Origin: an uncultured Clostridium sp.
GTDB lineage: Bacteria; Bacillota; Clostridia; TANB77; CAG-508
Direction: 5' to 3'
Assembly: GCA_900554365.1 (NCBI GenBank)
Contig: USGY01000004.1
Span: 1-64,000, forward strand
Length of the DNA stretch: 64,000 nt
Shown here piece by piece: positions 8,733 to 19,002 of this stretch. The notes below the pieces were generated by a model. That model worked only from the letters and a program-made list of their open reading frames with translations. It did no database searches and was not told the DNA's origin. A program made the position numbers and the translations under genes. Numbering within the stretch: position 1 is the first letter of the stretch; every line of letters begins with the position of its first letter.

Positions 8733-9620
8733 TTATTTGTTTCGATTTTGAATATATAGAGCTAAATCTTTTAGAAATTCAGCTTTAGGTCCATATTTTT
8801 CTAAATTATGTATTGCTTCTTTTGTTATTGTATCTAATATTTCTTTGGATTTTTCTAGTCCATATTTTGAAACATATGTACATTTTCCTCTTTCTTTGTC
8901 ATTTCCTACAGGCTTTCCTAAAACTTTTTCATCGCCTTCTTCTGACAAAATATCGTCTTTTATTTGAAATGCTAATCCGATTTTTTCTGCATATTGGCTT
9001 AAATTCTCTATATCTTCTTTGTCTGCATTTGCAAGCATTGCGCCCATTCTAACGCAAAGTTTTAATAAGGCTCCTGTTTTATTTTTATGAATATAATTTA
9101 GGTCATTAGTTGATATTTCTTTTCCTTCATATTCTGTATCAACATATTCCCCAGCTATCATTCTATCAACAGCTGTTGAAAATTCGTTAAAAACTTGTAA
9201 TTTCATTTTTAAAATTTCTGTTTCTGTATTTTTTAAATCTTCACTAATTACAATATATGCATTATTAAGAAGACTATCACCTGCTAAGATTGCTGTTGCT
9301 TCATTAAATTTTTTATGATTTGTTAATTTTCCATGTCTAAAATCATCATTATCTATTCCAGGTAAATCGTCATGAATTAGTGAAAAGTTATGAACCATTT
9401 CTATTGCTACCGCATAAGGCATACATGTTTTTATATTTTCATTAAATATTTTATATGTTGCTATTACCAAAATAGGTCTTAGCCTTTTTCCTCCTGCCAT
9501 TAGACTATATTCTGTTGATTCATTTAAAACTTTTTCTAAACATTCTTCTTTTCTTAATTTTTCTTTCAATTTTTCATTTACGAGTTCTTGATATTCTTTT
9601 AGCTGTTTTTTAAATTCCAT
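8733..9620 (-). CDS. ispA: Farnesyl (geranyl-type) diphosphate synthase
   Basis: trans-Prenyltransferase making the short allylic diphosphate used by UppS. 295 residues. The first aspartate-rich motif is HDDLPGIDNDD and the second is QIKDDILSEEGD, with GKPVGNDKERGKCTYVS after it, typical of IspA. The gene sits between frr and uppS, a place where many Firmicutes have no gene, so supplier and user of farnesyl diphosphate are adjacent. Confidence 0.92.
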   Translation of the reverse strand: MEFKKQLKEYQELVNEKLKEKLRKEECLEKVLNESTEYSLMAGGKRLRPILVIATYKIFNENIKTCMPYAVAIEMVHNFSLIHDDLPGIDNDDFRHGKLTNHKKFNEATAILAGDSLLNNAYIVISEDLKNTETEILKMKLQVFNEFSTAVDRMIAGEYVDTEYEGKEISTNDLNYIHKNKTGALLKLCVRMGAMLANADKEDIENLSQYAEKIGLAFQIKDDILSEEGDEKVLGKPVGNDKERGKCTYVSKYGLEKSKEILDTITKEAIHNLEKYGPKAEFLKDLALYIQNRNK

Positions 9621-9661
9621 TACTATTCTCCTTTTTATTTATCTTGAATGTAGTAATAGTT

Positions 9662-10210
9662 TTATATTGACATTACTTCTTTTTCTTTTTTCTCTGCAAT
9701 TTTGTCTGCTTCTTCAACATATTTATCTGTTAATTTTTGAATTTCATTTTCTGCATTTTTTAAATCGTCTTCTGTTATATCTCCAGCTTTTTGATCAGCT
9801 TTAAATTTATCTATTCCTTCTCTTCTTACATTTCTAACTGCTACTTTAGCTTCTTCAGCCATTTTCTTTACATCTTTTACTATTTCTTTTCTTCTTTCTT
9901 CTGTTAATTCTGGGAATGACAATCTTATTACTTTTCCATCATTATTTGGATTTATTCCTATGTCTGATGTTAATATTGCTTTTTCAATCTCTTTTAATAC
10001 ACTTGCATCCCAAGGTTGAATTACTATTAATCTTGCTTCTGGAACTGATACTGCTGCAACTTGATTTATAGGTGTTTGTGTTCCATAATAATCTATTCTA
10101 ATTTTATTTAATATTGCTGGATTAGCTCTTCCAGCTCTAATTTCAGATAATCTTTCACTGTATGTATTAATTACTTTTTCCATTTTTTCTTTTAAATTTG
10201 TATAATCCAT
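9662..10210 (-). CDS. frr: Ribosome recycling factor
   Basis: Splits post-termination ribosomes together with EF-G. 182 residues, near the usual 185. The conserved N-terminal ERLSEIRAGRANPAIL and the middle block PEARLIVIQPWD are clear, as is LTEERRKEIVKDVKK near residue 115. It follows pyrH by 38 bases, as in most bacteria. Confidence 0.97.
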   Translation of the reverse strand: MDYTNLKEKMEKVINTYSERLSEIRAGRANPAILNKIRIDYYGTQTPINQVAAVSVPEARLIVIQPWDASVLKEIEKAILTSDIGINPNNDGKVIRLSFPELTEERRKEIVKDVKKMAEEAKVAVRNVRREGIDKFKADQKAGDITEDDLKNAENEIQKLTDKYVEEADKIAEKKEKEVMSI

Positions 10211-10248
10211 TTTATTCTCTCCTTTTTTGGGAAATATCCCTATTTATA

Positions 10249-10965
10249 TTATTTTACTATTGTTCCTATTTTTTCACCTTTTACAGCTCTTACAATATTT
10301 TCTGGATCTTCTATTGCAAATACAAGTAATGGCATATGGTTATCTCTACACATTGCTGTTGCTGTAGAATCCATAACTTTTAAATCTTTTTCTAATACTT
10401 CAAGATATGATATTTCGTCAAATTTCTTAGCATTTGGATTTGTTGCTGGATCATCATCATATACTCCATCAATTGTTTTTCCAAGTAATATTATATCTGC
10501 TTTTATTTCTGTAGCTCTTAAAGCTGCTGCTGTATCTGTTGTAAAATAAGGATGACCTGTACCACAAGCAAATACTACAACTCTATTTTTTCCTAAATGT
10601 TTAGTTGCTTTTCTTTGAATAAATGGTTCTGCAATTTCTCTCATTTCAATTGCTGTTTGAACCCTTGTAAATATTCCTCTTGCTTCTAATGCATCTTGTA
10701 ATGCTAACCCATTCATTGCTGTTGCTAGCATTCCCATATAGTCTGCTGTTGTTCTTTCCATTTCATGTCCGTTTCTACCTCTCCAAAAGTTTCCTCCGCC
10801 TACTACGATTCCAACTTCTACTCCTAATTCTACTATTTCTTTTATTTTATCACAAATATTTCCTATTGTTTTAGCATCAATTCCAGAACCTTTTTTTCCA
10901 GCTAATGCCTCTCCACTTAATTTTAATAATACTCTCTTGTATTTTAAATCTGACAAAATGTTCAC
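10249..10965 (-). CDS. pyrH: UMP kinase
   Basis: Phosphorylates UMP to UDP; a hexameric amino acid kinase family member. 238 residues. Visible motifs are [16 protein letters not shown] at the N-terminus, [12 protein letters not shown] for phosphate binding, [16 protein letters not shown], and [14 protein letters not shown] near the C-terminus. A terminator separates it from tsf upstream, so it probably relies on read-through or on its own promoter. Confidence 0.97.
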   Translation of the reverse strand: MNILSDLKYKRVLLKLSGEALAGKKGSGIDAKTIGNICDKIKEIVELGVEVGIVVGGGNFWRGRNGHEMERTTADYMGMLATAMNGLALQDALEARGIFTRVQTAIEMREIAEPFIQRKATKHLGKNRVVVFACGTGHPYFTTDTAAALRATEIKADIILLGKTIDGVYDDDPATNPNAKKFDEISYLEVLEKDLKVMDSTATAMCRDNHMPLLVFAIEDPENIVRAVKGEKIGTIVK

Positions 10966-11049
10966 TCTCCTTAGAAATTCTTTTTTCTCGCTTATTTTAT
11001 CATAGTTTTATGAAAAATACATCCTTTTTTTAAGATTTTCTTAATTTTT

Positions 11050-11103
11050 AACAATAAAAATAAAGCTCCAATTATTATTAAATAATTAGAACTTTATTTT
11101 TAT
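11050..11103 (-). terminator. Terminator or attenuator after tsf
   Basis: AATAAAAATAAAG / CTTTATTTTTATT stem with an inner ATTATT / AATAAT stem, followed by U-rich sequence on the minus strand. It would end much of the rpsB-tsf transcript before pyrH. Confidence 0.6.
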
Positions 11104-11115
11104 TAAAACTTTTTA

Positions 11116-11994
11116 TTATTTTAATTGTTTCATTACTTCTTCTGCAAAGTTTTCTTCTTTTTTCTCAATTCCTTCACCTTTTTCAAATCTAGCGAATTCA
11201 ACAACTTCTGCATCATGTTCTTTTAATAATTGAGAAACTTTTTTGCTAGGATCTTTTACAAATTCTTGATCAACTAAGCAAACTTCACTAAAGAATTTTC
11301 CTATTCTACCTTGTACTATTTTTTCAGCAATAGCTTCTGGTTTTCCTTCATTCATTGTTTGAACTTTTAGAATTTCTTTTTCTTTTTCTAATCTATCAGC
11401 TGGTACTGCTGCTTCGTTTAAGTATTCTGGTCTAGCAGCTGCAATTTGCATACAAATGTCTTTTGCAACTTCTTTGTCACCTTTTTTCATATTTACTAAA
11501 ACAGCAATTTTTCCATCTCCATGGATATATTTTTCAACTAATCCTTCAGATTCAAATCTTGCAAATCTTCTGATGTTCATGTTTTCACCAATTGTTGCTA
11601 TTTTTCCAATTAATACTTCATTAACTGTTTTTCCAGGTTCTTCAATTGATTCTTGTGCTAATAAATCTTCAACATCTTTTGGATTTTTTTCAGCAACTTG
11701 TTTTGCTACATTAGCAACAAATGTTTTGAATTCTTCGTTTTTAGCAACAAAGTCTGTTTCAGCGTTTACTTCTACTACTGATCCAACTTTTCCATCTTCT
11801 GTTATATAAGCTTCTACTAAACCTTCTGCAGCAATTCTTCCTGATTTTTTAGCTGCTTTTGCAATTCCTCTTTCACGTAATAATTCAATTGCTTTTTCCA
11901 TATCTCCATCTGTTTCTGTTAAAACTTTTTTACAGTCCATCATTCCAGCACCTGTTTTTTCTCTTAGGTCTTTTACTTGACTTGCAGTAATCAT
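11116..11994 (-). CDS. tsf: Elongation factor Ts
   Basis: Nucleotide exchange factor for EF-Tu. 292 residues. The N-terminal UBA-like domain has [16 protein letters not shown], followed by [15 protein letters not shown]. The core has [14 protein letters not shown], the stretch that contacts EF-Tu. It pairs with rpsB as usual. The start at 11994 follows GGGAGG. Confidence 0.97.
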   Translation of the reverse strand: MITASQVKDLREKTGAGMMDCKKVLTETDGDMEKAIELLRERGIAKAAKKSGRIAAEGLVEAYITEDGKVGSVVEVNAETDFVAKNEEFKTFVANVAKQVAEKNPKDVEDLLAQESIEEPGKTVNEVLIGKIATIGENMNIRRFARFESEGLVEKYIHGDGKIAVLVNMKKGDKEVAKDICMQIAAARPEYLNEAAVPADRLEKEKEILKVQTMNEGKPEAIAEKIVQGRIGKFFSEVCLVDQEFVKDPSKKVSQLLKEHDAEVVEFARFEKGEGIEKKEENFAEEVMKQLK

Positions 11995-12014
11995 ATTTAT
12001 TTCCTCCCTTTTAT

Positions 12015-12064
12015 ATAATATGATATTTTAAAAGAGTAGAGCAGAAAAGCTCTACCCTTCTTTT
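12015..12064 (-). terminator. Stem-loop between rpsB and tsf
   Basis: GGTAGAGC / GCTCTACTC stem around a short U-rich loop, followed on the minus strand by TTTT. It probably acts as a partial terminator that lowers tsf expression relative to rpsB. Confidence 0.55.
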
Positions 12065-12078
12065 TTACTTTTTATATA

Positions 12079-12861
12079 TTATTCAGCATCTGTTTTAGCT
12101 TCATCATTTGCTGCAACTTCTTCTATACTTGTAGCTTCTTCTGATATTGGTTGTTCTTCTTGTTCAGCATCAAAGCTTTCACCTTGTTTTCCTTCGATAA
12201 CGGCATTTGCTATAACATCTGCTATTAATTTTACAGCTCTTATAGCATCGTCATTTCCAGGTATAACATAATCAACATCTTCTGGGTTGCAGTTTGTATC
12301 AACTAAACCAACTGTTGGTATTCCTAATTTTTTAGCTTCTAATACAGCTATTCTTTCTTTTTTAGGATCTACTAAGAATATAACTCCTGGTAATTCTTTC
12401 ATTTCTTTGATTCCACCAAGGTTTTTCTCTAATTTATCCATTTCTTTCTTTAATAAAATAACTTCTTTTTTAGGTAATACTTCGAATGTTCCGTCTTCTT
12501 CCATTGCTTCTAGATCTTTTAATCTTTTAATTCTAGTTTGGATTGTGTCAAAGTTTGTTAACATTCCACCTAACCATCTTTTATCAACATAGAACATTCC
12601 ACATTTTAAAGCTGCTTCTTTCATGCATTCTTGTGCTTGTTTTTTAGTTCCAACAAATAATATTGTTTTTCCTTCTTCAGCTTGTTCTCTAATGAAGTCA
12701 TATGCCTCATCTAATTTTTTTGATGTCTTTTGTAAATCAATTATATGGATACCATTTCTAGCTTGGAATATGTATTCAGCCATTCTAGGATCCCATCTTC
12801 TTGTTTGATGTCCGAAATGAACACCAGCTTCTAGTAATTGTTTCATTGCAACTACTGCCAT
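12079..12861 (-). CDS. rpsB: 30S ribosomal protein S2
   Basis: Small-subunit protein. 260 residues. [20 protein letters not shown] is the family's N-terminal block, and [27 protein letters not shown] the C-terminal one. A tail of about 30 acidic residues ([14 protein letters not shown]) extends the C-terminus. It is the first gene of its operon, behind a promoter and a structured leader of about 110 bases. Confidence 0.97.
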   Translation of the reverse strand: MAVVAMKQLLEAGVHFGHQTRRWDPRMAEYIFQARNGIHIIDLQKTSKKLDEAYDFIREQAEEGKTILFVGTKKQAQECMKEAALKCGMFYVDKRWLGGMLTNFDTIQTRIKRLKDLEAMEEDGTFEVLPKKEVILLKKEMDKLEKNLGGIKEMKELPGVIFLVDPKKERIAVLEAKKLGIPTVGLVDTNCNPEDVDYVIPGNDDAIRAVKLIADVIANAVIEGKQGESFDAEQEEQPISEEATSIEEVAANDEAKTDAE

Positions 12862-12973
12862 TTTAAATTCCTCCCTTTTTGTTATTCTTCCGCCTAAGAT
12901 CTTCGCTTTTTAGGACCTGATATTTCAGGCACTTCCCGTAAAACTAGCTTAATGCGTGATTAATACGCTAACT
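12862..12973 (-). promoter_or_regulatory. Structured rpsB leader (probable S2 autoregulatory site)
   Basis: The untranslated leader contains two adjacent hairpins, CCTGA-AATA-TCAGG and CCTAA / TTAGG with a purine-rich loop (AAAGCGAAGATC), close to the ribosome binding site. Ribosomal protein operons commonly have such autogenous sites. I infer feedback by S2 here; I did not match a specific RNA family. Confidence 0.45.
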
Positions 12974-13002
12974 ATTATATCAAATGTTTTCCAAAAAAAC
13001 AA
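12974..13002 (-). promoter_or_regulatory. Sigma-A promoter of rpsB
   Basis: On the minus strand: TTGTTT (12997-13002), a 17-nt spacer and TATAAT (12974-12979). Confidence 0.65.
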
Positions 13003-13028
13003 CCCTTTTGGCTCTTTTTTCTTAAAAT

Positions 13029-13931
13029 CTATAATGTTGCACCTATTATTCCAGCTTCATTTCCTAATACAGCCGTTTTTATGTTTAGTTCTGTTCTTGG
13101 ATTAAATAAAACATCTTTGCTTAATAATTCTTTTTTTAAATCATCTAAAAGTACAGGAGAAAAGTAAACAAAACTTCCACCTATTCCAATTGCTTCAGGC
13201 TCAAAAATATTTACCAAATTAGCTATTCCTATACTTAGATTTTTTATGTATTCTTTTCTTATTTTTTCTATTTTTTCATAGTCTTTATTTTCCTTATTGT
13301 TATTTTGTAATATTGCCATCAATTCTTTTCCACTAGTATTTTCATCATATCCTAGTGATTCTCTTAGATTACTTTTAAAAGCCCTCATTGATGCATATTT
13401 TTCAAAACAGCCTTTTCTTCCACAATTACATGGTATTCCATCTTTTTCAATTACCATATGTCCAAACTCGCAACCTGATAATCCACCAGTATTTAATAGT
13501 TTTCCATCTATTATCATTGCTCCACCAATTCCTGTTCCTAATGTTAGAAAAACTACTCTATTATAATTCTTTAAAGCTCCATATTCATTTTCTGCAAGTG
13601 CTGCACATTTAGCATCATTTTTTATTTTTATAAGTAATTCAATTTGTTTATTTAGAGCTTCTATAATTTTATAATTTTTTAGTCCTAAATTAACTGATTT
13701 TACAACTTCATCACAAGTTACTATTCCTGGAATTGCCATTCCTATTTCTGTTATTTTATATTTGCTTTGATATTCTTTTACATTTTCTATTATAGTTTCT
13801 TCTATTGTCTTTTTTATTGCCTTTTTTTCTATGCCTCTTAATCTTTTTTCTCTTTTATCTAGTATTCTTCCGTCTTTATCAACTACTCCTATCGCTATGT
13901 GACTACCACCTAAATCTATTCCTATTTTCAT
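13029..13931 (-). CDS. ROK-family sugar kinase (glucokinase-like)
   Basis: Probably phosphorylates glucose or a related hexose with ATP. 300 residues. IGIDLGGSHIAIGV at the N-terminus is the ATP phosphate loop, FLTLGTGIGGAMII the second phosphate loop, and CEFGHMVI followed by CNCGRKGCFEKYAS is the ROK zinc-binding signature. The exact sugar cannot be told from sequence. It lies 59 bases downstream of pilC and may be an independent unit. Confidence 0.88.
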   Translation of the reverse strand: MKIGIDLGGSHIAIGVVDKDGRILDKREKRLRGIEKKAIKKTIEETIIENVKEYQSKYKITEIGMAIPGIVTCDEVVKSVNLGLKNYKIIEALNKQIELLIKIKNDAKCAALAENEYGALKNYNRVVFLTLGTGIGGAMIIDGKLLNTGGLSGCEFGHMVIEKDGIPCNCGRKGCFEKYASMRAFKSNLRESLGYDENTSGKELMAILQNNNKENKDYEKIEKIRKEYIKNLSIGIANLVNIFEPEAIGIGGSFVYFSPVLLDDLKKELLSKDVLFNPRTELNIKTAVLGNEAGIIGATL

Positions 13932-13952
13932 AGCTTTCCTCCTATTTTTAAA

Positions 13953-13984
13953 GGTTGAGAATAAAAATCCTCAACCTTTTTATT
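13953..13984. terminator. Stem-loop after the pilus operon
   Basis: AAAGGTTGAG / CTCAACCTTT stem between pilC and the ROK kinase. The better T-run is on the plus strand; on the minus strand only a short one follows, so it may be a leaky terminator for the pilus operon. Confidence 0.45.
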
Positions 13985-13990
13985 TTATAT

Positions 13991-15340
13991 CTATCCTACT
14001 CCATAAGCTGAGAATAAGAAGTTACCCATATAAACTTGGATACATGGTACTAATACAACTAATACGAAGAAGATTAATACAACACCTACTATTGCATATA
14101 CAATTTGAGGTAATGCTTTCATTATCTTTGTCATTATATTGTCTATATCTATTTCCATATATTCTATTAATTTTCCCATCATTTCTGTTAAATCAGTTTG
14201 CATACCTATTTTTAACATTTCTGTTACCATTGGTTTTGATAAACCTGCTTTTTCAAATGGCTCTATCCATGATGTACCAATCAATATATTGTTTATTGAT
14301 GTTTCAATTATTGATAACATTACATAATTTTTTACTACGTTTTTACTTACTTCTATTGCTTCTTGTATTCTCATTCCATTACGTAAATTTAATAACATGG
14401 CTTTCATCAATCTTGAAAAATCCAATGCATATATAAGTTCTCCAAATATTGGCATCTTATATTTAAAATAATCAAAATTGTATTTTCCTTTTGGAGTATT
14501 TATATATGCGATAATTCCTCCTACAATTGCTAATATTATTATTACTGGGATATACCAACATTGTAATGCTTTGTTTAAGAAATCAGCAAACCACAATGTT
14601 ATTGCTGGTAATGTATCTTTTGTTCCTAATTCATCAAATACATTTTGAATAGCTGGTATTGCAACCAAAGTACCTACAACTAGCATAACTAATAATAATA
14701 CAAATTGTACAATATTAGGAATTAAAATTGATCTTAACTTTTTATTTATTTTTTCTGTATCATCTAAATATTTTACAGCTTGTTCTAGTGAATTTGTTAA
14801 AGAACCTGATAGTTCTCCAACTTTTATCATATTTATATATATATACGGAAATACATCAGAATAGTATTCCATTGTTGTATACATGTTTTCACCAGCTTCA
14901 ACACCTGCAACTATATCCTCTAATATTCCTTTAAAAGATACATTTTCTGTACTTTCAATTATTGTATTTAATGCATGTATATTATTAAAATCCGCTTTCT
15001 TCAATAAATAAAAGTTTTGTGTAAACACTACTAAATCTCTTTGAGTTATTTTTTCAGTTTTAGCAAAGTATAAATTTATTTTTTCCTTTGTTGTTAATGT
15101 TTTTCTTTTTTCTGAAATTCGAGTAGTATTAACATTTTGCATTATTTCTTTTATGTCTGTAATATTTCTTTTTTGTTTTTTAGGTTGCAACTTTCCACGA
15201 TAAGATACTTGCTCAATTGAAATTGGAAGTAAGTTGCTTTCCTTTAAACTTTTTATAAGATATTGCCTACTTGCTGATTCTACTTTATTTTTTACAATTA
15301 CTCCTTTATCAGTCATTGCTTTATACGCATATGTTGGCAT
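13991..15340 (-). CDS. pilC: Type IV pilus inner-membrane platform protein PilC
   Basis: Membrane platform that couples the assembly ATPases to pilin extraction. 449 residues. The N-terminus MPTYAYKAMTDKG is typical. Two T2SSF domains follow, each with a helical cytosolic part and membrane segments (LLVMLVVGTLVAIPAI and IVYAIVGVVLIFFVLVVLV). It is the last gene of the pilus operon, after pilT. Confidence 0.92.
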   Translation of the reverse strand: MPTYAYKAMTDKGVIVKNKVESASRQYLIKSLKESNLLPISIEQVSYRGKLQPKKQKRNITDIKEIMQNVNTTRISEKRKTLTTKEKINLYFAKTEKITQRDLVVFTQNFYLLKKADFNNIHALNTIIESTENVSFKGILEDIVAGVEAGENMYTTMEYYSDVFPYIYINMIKVGELSGSLTNSLEQAVKYLDDTEKINKKLRSILIPNIVQFVLLLVMLVVGTLVAIPAIQNVFDELGTKDTLPAITLWFADFLNKALQCWYIPVIIILAIVGGIIAYINTPKGKYNFDYFKYKMPIFGELIYALDFSRLMKAMLLNLRNGMRIQEAIEVSKNVVKNYVMLSIIETSINNILIGTSWIEPFEKAGLSKPMVTEMLKIGMQTDLTEMMGKLIEYMEIDIDNIMTKIMKALPQIVYAIVGVVLIFFVLVVLVPCIQVYMGNFLFSAYGVG

Positions 15341-15376
15341 TGACTTATATCCTCCTTGATTAATTTTATTAACCTA

Positions 15377-16471
15377 TTAGCCTTTTCTTATTTTTAATTG
15401 CATAATAGTTCTATTTAATACTTCAAGATTTTTCTCTTCTATTTGTGCTTTAGCTTGATCTAATGTTATTTTTCCTTCTACAAATAATTCTGCAAGAGAA
15501 TTTATTAAACCAATACTTCCCTTTTCTAGATTACTTTGTATAGCATCTTCTATTTCTGAAACGCTTAATTTATCTTTACGAATTATACCTGCAACTATAT
15601 TATCTACAACCATAACTTCTGGTATTAATACTAATTTTCCATTTGTTCCTTTTAAAAGTCTTTGTGATACTACCAATTTTAATAATGATGCAAGTAAATA
15701 TTTTATACTAGCTTGATCTCTTACTTCATAGAAATTTATCATTCTGTCTATTGTTTCAGCACATGATTTAGTGTGTAATGTTCCTATTACTAAGTGACCA
15801 GATTCTGCCATTTCTATTGCAGCTTCCATTGTTTGTTTATCACGAATCTCTCCTATTACTAGAATATCACAATCCTCTCTTAAAGAGTTTTTAACACCAT
15901 CACTAAATGTTAGGCTGTCTCTACCTTTTCCTACTTCTTTTTGTACTATTAAAGATTTTTTTGAGTGATGTTTGTACTCAACCGGATTTTCAAGTGTTAA
16001 TATTTTTTTGTTTTGATTTTCATTTATATAATTTATTAAAGAGTTTAATGTTGTTGTTTTACCAGAGTTTGTTTTACCTGTAACTAATATCAATCCTTGT
16101 GGTTGATATGTCATTCTTCTTACAATATCAGGAACTCCTAATGATTCATATGGTGGTAGTTCATTTTTTATCAATCTTAATGTACATATAGGAACTTCAT
16201 CTGCTAAAGATAAGTTTACTCTTAAACGTATATCTTTATATTCATAAGACATGTCTAATTTTCTTGTAGTGTTAAATACTTCATCTTTATCAACATTTCC
16301 TTTTACTAAAAAGTCATATAATTCAAACATATCTTCTGGTGTTAAAATTTTACTTTCCCTTACAGGAATAAGATCTCTTGTAACCCTTAACATAGGTTTG
16401 TTTCCTGCTATTAAATGAACATCTGATGCATCTACTGCTATTGCTTCATCTAATATTTTATTAAAATCCAT
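15377..16471 (-). CDS. pilT: Pilus retraction ATPase PilT
   Basis: Hexameric ATPase that depolymerises the pilus. 364 residues. The N-terminus MDFNKILDEAIAVDASDVHL is PilT-like. Walker A is LVTGKTNSGKTTTLN; the Walker B region is DCDILVIGEIRDKQTMEAA, followed by ESGHLVIGTLHTKS. The presence of a retraction ATPase suggests dynamic pili rather than a pure secretion or competence pseudopilus. Confidence 0.92.
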   Translation of the reverse strand: MDFNKILDEAIAVDASDVHLIAGNKPMLRVTRDLIPVRESKILTPEDMFELYDFLVKGNVDKDEVFNTTRKLDMSYEYKDIRLRVNLSLADEVPICTLRLIKNELPPYESLGVPDIVRRMTYQPQGLILVTGKTNSGKTTTLNSLINYINENQNKKILTLENPVEYKHHSKKSLIVQKEVGKGRDSLTFSDGVKNSLREDCDILVIGEIRDKQTMEAAIEMAESGHLVIGTLHTKSCAETIDRMINFYEVRDQASIKYLLASLLKLVVSQRLLKGTNGKLVLIPEVMVVDNIVAGIIRKDKLSVSEIEDAIQSNLEKGSIGLINSLAELFVEGKITLDQAKAQIEEKNLEVLNRTIMQLKIRKG

Positions 16472-16489
16472 GCTTTTTTCCTCCTTTTA

Positions 16490-18124
16490 TTAATAGAACA
16501 ATAATTTCTTATTTAATTCTTCTAAAGTTGTATATCCTTCTATAACTTTTCTAATGCCATCTACAACTAAAGGTCTATAACCTTGTTGTAATGCTATTTT
16601 TCTAATCTCTATACTTGACTTTCCATTCATAATTTCAGTTTGGATTTCATCTGTTATATTTAATATTTCAAACACACCAATTCTGTCATAAAATCCTGTA
16701 TTATTGCAATATTTACATCCAACTGAATCATATGTTGTTCCATTTAAATCAAATTCCATTCCATATTTTTCTGATATTTTATTTATTATTTGTTTTTCTT
16801 CTTCTGTAAACTTTCTTTCTTTTCTACATTTTGGACATAATTTTCTTACTAATCTTTGAGATATTACTGTTGCTAATGTACTTGCAATATCATAATCAGA
16901 AAGTCCCATTTTTCTTAATCTTGTTATAACTTCAACTGCATTTATTGTATGAATTGTTGATAAAACATAATGTCCAGTTTGTCCTGCTTGTATTGCTATT
17001 TCTCCTGTTTCTTTATCACGGATTTCTCCTACAAGAATTATATCAGGGTCTTGTCTTAATACTGTCCTTAATGAATCTGAAAATGATGATTTTGCATCAA
17101 CTTCAATTTGATTTAATCCTTCTATACGAATTTCTACTGGGTCCTCAATTGTTGTAATATTTATTTCTGGACTATTTAAATAATCTATAATACTATATAA
17201 ACTTGTTGTCTTTCCTTCACCTGTTGGAGCAGCCATTATTGTTATACTATTTTTCTTATTAATACTTTTCTTTAGCTCTTCATCATTTGCTGGAAAACCT
17301 AAATCAAATATATTTCTTATGTTAGAATTTTTCTTTAACAATCTTAAAACAAATTTTTCTCCATATACATTTGGCTGTGAAGATACACGAATATTGTAAT
17401 TATCATATAATAATATTCTACCATCTTGAGATTCTTGTTTTTCTTGATGCATATTAGAAATAGCTTTTAGTCTACCTATTATTTGATTTTGTTTTTCTTT
17501 GTCTATATTTGCAGCTGTAAATAATTCACCATCAATTCTATATCTAACACGTACTTTATCTTGCATTGGTTCGATATGAATATCACTTGCACGTCTAGCT
17601 ATTCCTGTTTTTATAATACTATCTATTAAATTTGTTATTGTTCCGCCTCTACCTGTAGTTGTTAAATTTGTTGTTACCTTTCCTTCTTGAGATCTCAAGA
17701 TATTTTGTATATCTGATGAAAATGTTATATAACTTTCCATTACAAGACCTTTATTTAATAACAACAAACGCATTGCATCTATTGATTTTGAATTAACATT
17801 ATCTGAAAAGCAAACCTTTATCTTACCATTTGAAACTTCAAATGGTACTGCATTATTATCTTTTGCTATATCTAATGATATATAATCTGTTATTCTTATT
17901 TTAATATTATCTTTATTTAATATAATTCCTTTAGTTCCTAAGATTTCTCCTATTGCTTCTATTAATTTATATGGGTCACATACATCTAATCTATATAATA
18001 TGTCTCCTAATTTTTGATTTGGGTGTTGTTTTTGAAAATCTAAAGCTCTTTCAATATCATTTTCTGTTACAATTCCTCTTTTTACCAATTCAACACCTAT
18101 AGGTTGTCTTCTTTTTAATTCCAT
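16490..18124 (-). CDS. pilB: Pilus assembly ATPase PilB/GspE
   Basis: Powers pilin polymerisation. 544 residues from ATG at 18124; an upstream GTG overlaps the ribosome binding site and is unlikely to be the start. An N-terminal MshEN-like domain (GVELVKRGIVTENDIERAL) is of a kind that can bind cyclic di-GMP. Walker A is APTGEGKTTSLYSI and Walker B PDIILVGEIRDKETGE. CPKC and CKYC form the tetracysteine zinc site. AGQTGHYVLSTIHT is the conserved His box. Confidence 0.93.
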   Translation of the reverse strand: MELKRRQPIGVELVKRGIVTENDIERALDFQKQHPNQKLGDILYRLDVCDPYKLIEAIGEILGTKGIILNKDNIKIRITDYISLDIAKDNNAVPFEVSNGKIKVCFSDNVNSKSIDAMRLLLLNKGLVMESYITFSSDIQNILRSQEGKVTTNLTTTGRGGTITNLIDSIIKTGIARRASDIHIEPMQDKVRVRYRIDGELFTAANIDKEKQNQIIGRLKAISNMHQEKQESQDGRILLYDNYNIRVSSQPNVYGEKFVLRLLKKNSNIRNIFDLGFPANDEELKKSINKKNSITIMAAPTGEGKTTSLYSIIDYLNSPEINITTIEDPVEIRIEGLNQIEVDAKSSFSDSLRTVLRQDPDIILVGEIRDKETGEIAIQAGQTGHYVLSTIHTINAVEVITRLRKMGLSDYDIASTLATVISQRLVRKLCPKCRKERKFTEEEKQIINKISEKYGMEFDLNGTTYDSVGCKYCNNTGFYDRIGVFEILNITDEIQTEIMNGKSSIEIRKIALQQGYRPLVVDGIRKVIEGYTTLEELNKKLLFY

Positions 18125-18147
18125 GAGATTCACCCTTTCTACTAATG

Positions 18148-18564
18148 TTATTTTAATGTATATGTTGTGGTTCTTACTTTGTTTCCCACTTTAAGTTTAA
18201 CATCTACAACTGTTTTTCCATTTTTTATATTTTCCTTAAAACTACATTCTTCTACATCTTTTGCAATTTTTACATAATTACGATAAATTTCACTATTTTC
18301 TTTTACAAAAGTATATTGAACACCATTACTAAAAACAATATAATTTGTATTACATTCTCTTATTTGTATTCCCTGATGATTTATTTCATCAGAAAAATAA
18401 CTATTAAACGCTGTATATTCTGTTATTGGATCTGTAGTTGATTTTGTTGATTTCATTGATTTTACAAATGCACCTGAAACAACACCAACAACAGCAATTA
18501 CAATAGTCATTACAATAACATATACTGTTAATGAAATTAATGTAATACCTCTTTCTTGTTTCAT
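18148..18564 (-). CDS. Pseudopilin (minor prepilin)
   Basis: 138 residues from ATG at 18564, preceded by AAAGGAGAG. The N-terminus MKQERGITLISLTVYVIVMT is a prepilin signal: a short basic leader, the RG cleavage site, then a long hydrophobic helix. The start lies two bases beyond the previous pseudopilin's stop, so the two are translationally linked. The conserved Glu5 of classical pilins is not evident (GITLIS). Likely a minor subunit. Confidence 0.75.
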   Translation of the reverse strand: MKQERGITLISLTVYVIVMTIVIAVVGVVSGAFVKSMKSTKSTTDPITEYTAFNSYFSDEINHQGIQIRECNTNYIVFSNGVQYTFVKENSEIYRNYVKIAKDVEECSFKENIKNGKTVVDVKLKVGNKVRTTTYTLK

Positions 18565-18565
18565 A

Positions 18566-18988
18566 TTAACTCTCCTTTGATAGTACTGTTGATAATTCAA
18601 CTGATTGCTCTTTTGCTTTAAACATATAAGAAATTTTTACAGTTACTTTTTTTACTAAATCTTTTGTTTTATCCTGATTTCCATCTATATCTGTATAATC
18701 AATTACTGTTATTGTTTTATAATAGCCTTCTTCTACTTCTTGATTTTCTGTAATAACATTATTACCATTTGCAACACTTTTTCCTATATACTCATCAATT
18801 CCTTGATTTTTTATGTTTTCTATTTCATTAATTGCTAAATATGTAGCATCTGTTTTTAGTTGTACTTCTTTTGATGAACTATTCATTTGATAAATCATCA
18901 TCGAAATAATTGATACAAATATAAATAATATAACAATTGCTACAGATATATCAATTCCTGTATATCCTTTTTCATTGCGAAAATTCAT
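18566..18988 (-). CDS. Pseudopilin (minor prepilin)
   Basis: 140 residues. The N-terminus MNFRNEKGYTGIDISVAIVI has a basic leader, a KG cleavage site and a hydrophobic helix, with Asp at position 5 of the mature protein instead of the usual Glu. The C-terminal domain is small and beta-rich. Its position between pilD and a second pseudopilin suggests a minor pilin involved in assembly initiation. Confidence 0.72.
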   Translation of the reverse strand: MNFRNEKGYTGIDISVAIVILFIFVSIISMMIYQMNSSSKEVQLKTDATYLAINEIENIKNQGIDEYIGKSVANGNNVITENQEVEEGYYKTITVIDYTDIDGNQDKTKDLVKKVTVKISYMFKAKEQSVELSTVLSKES

Positions 18989-19002
18989 TATATTCTCCTT
19001 TA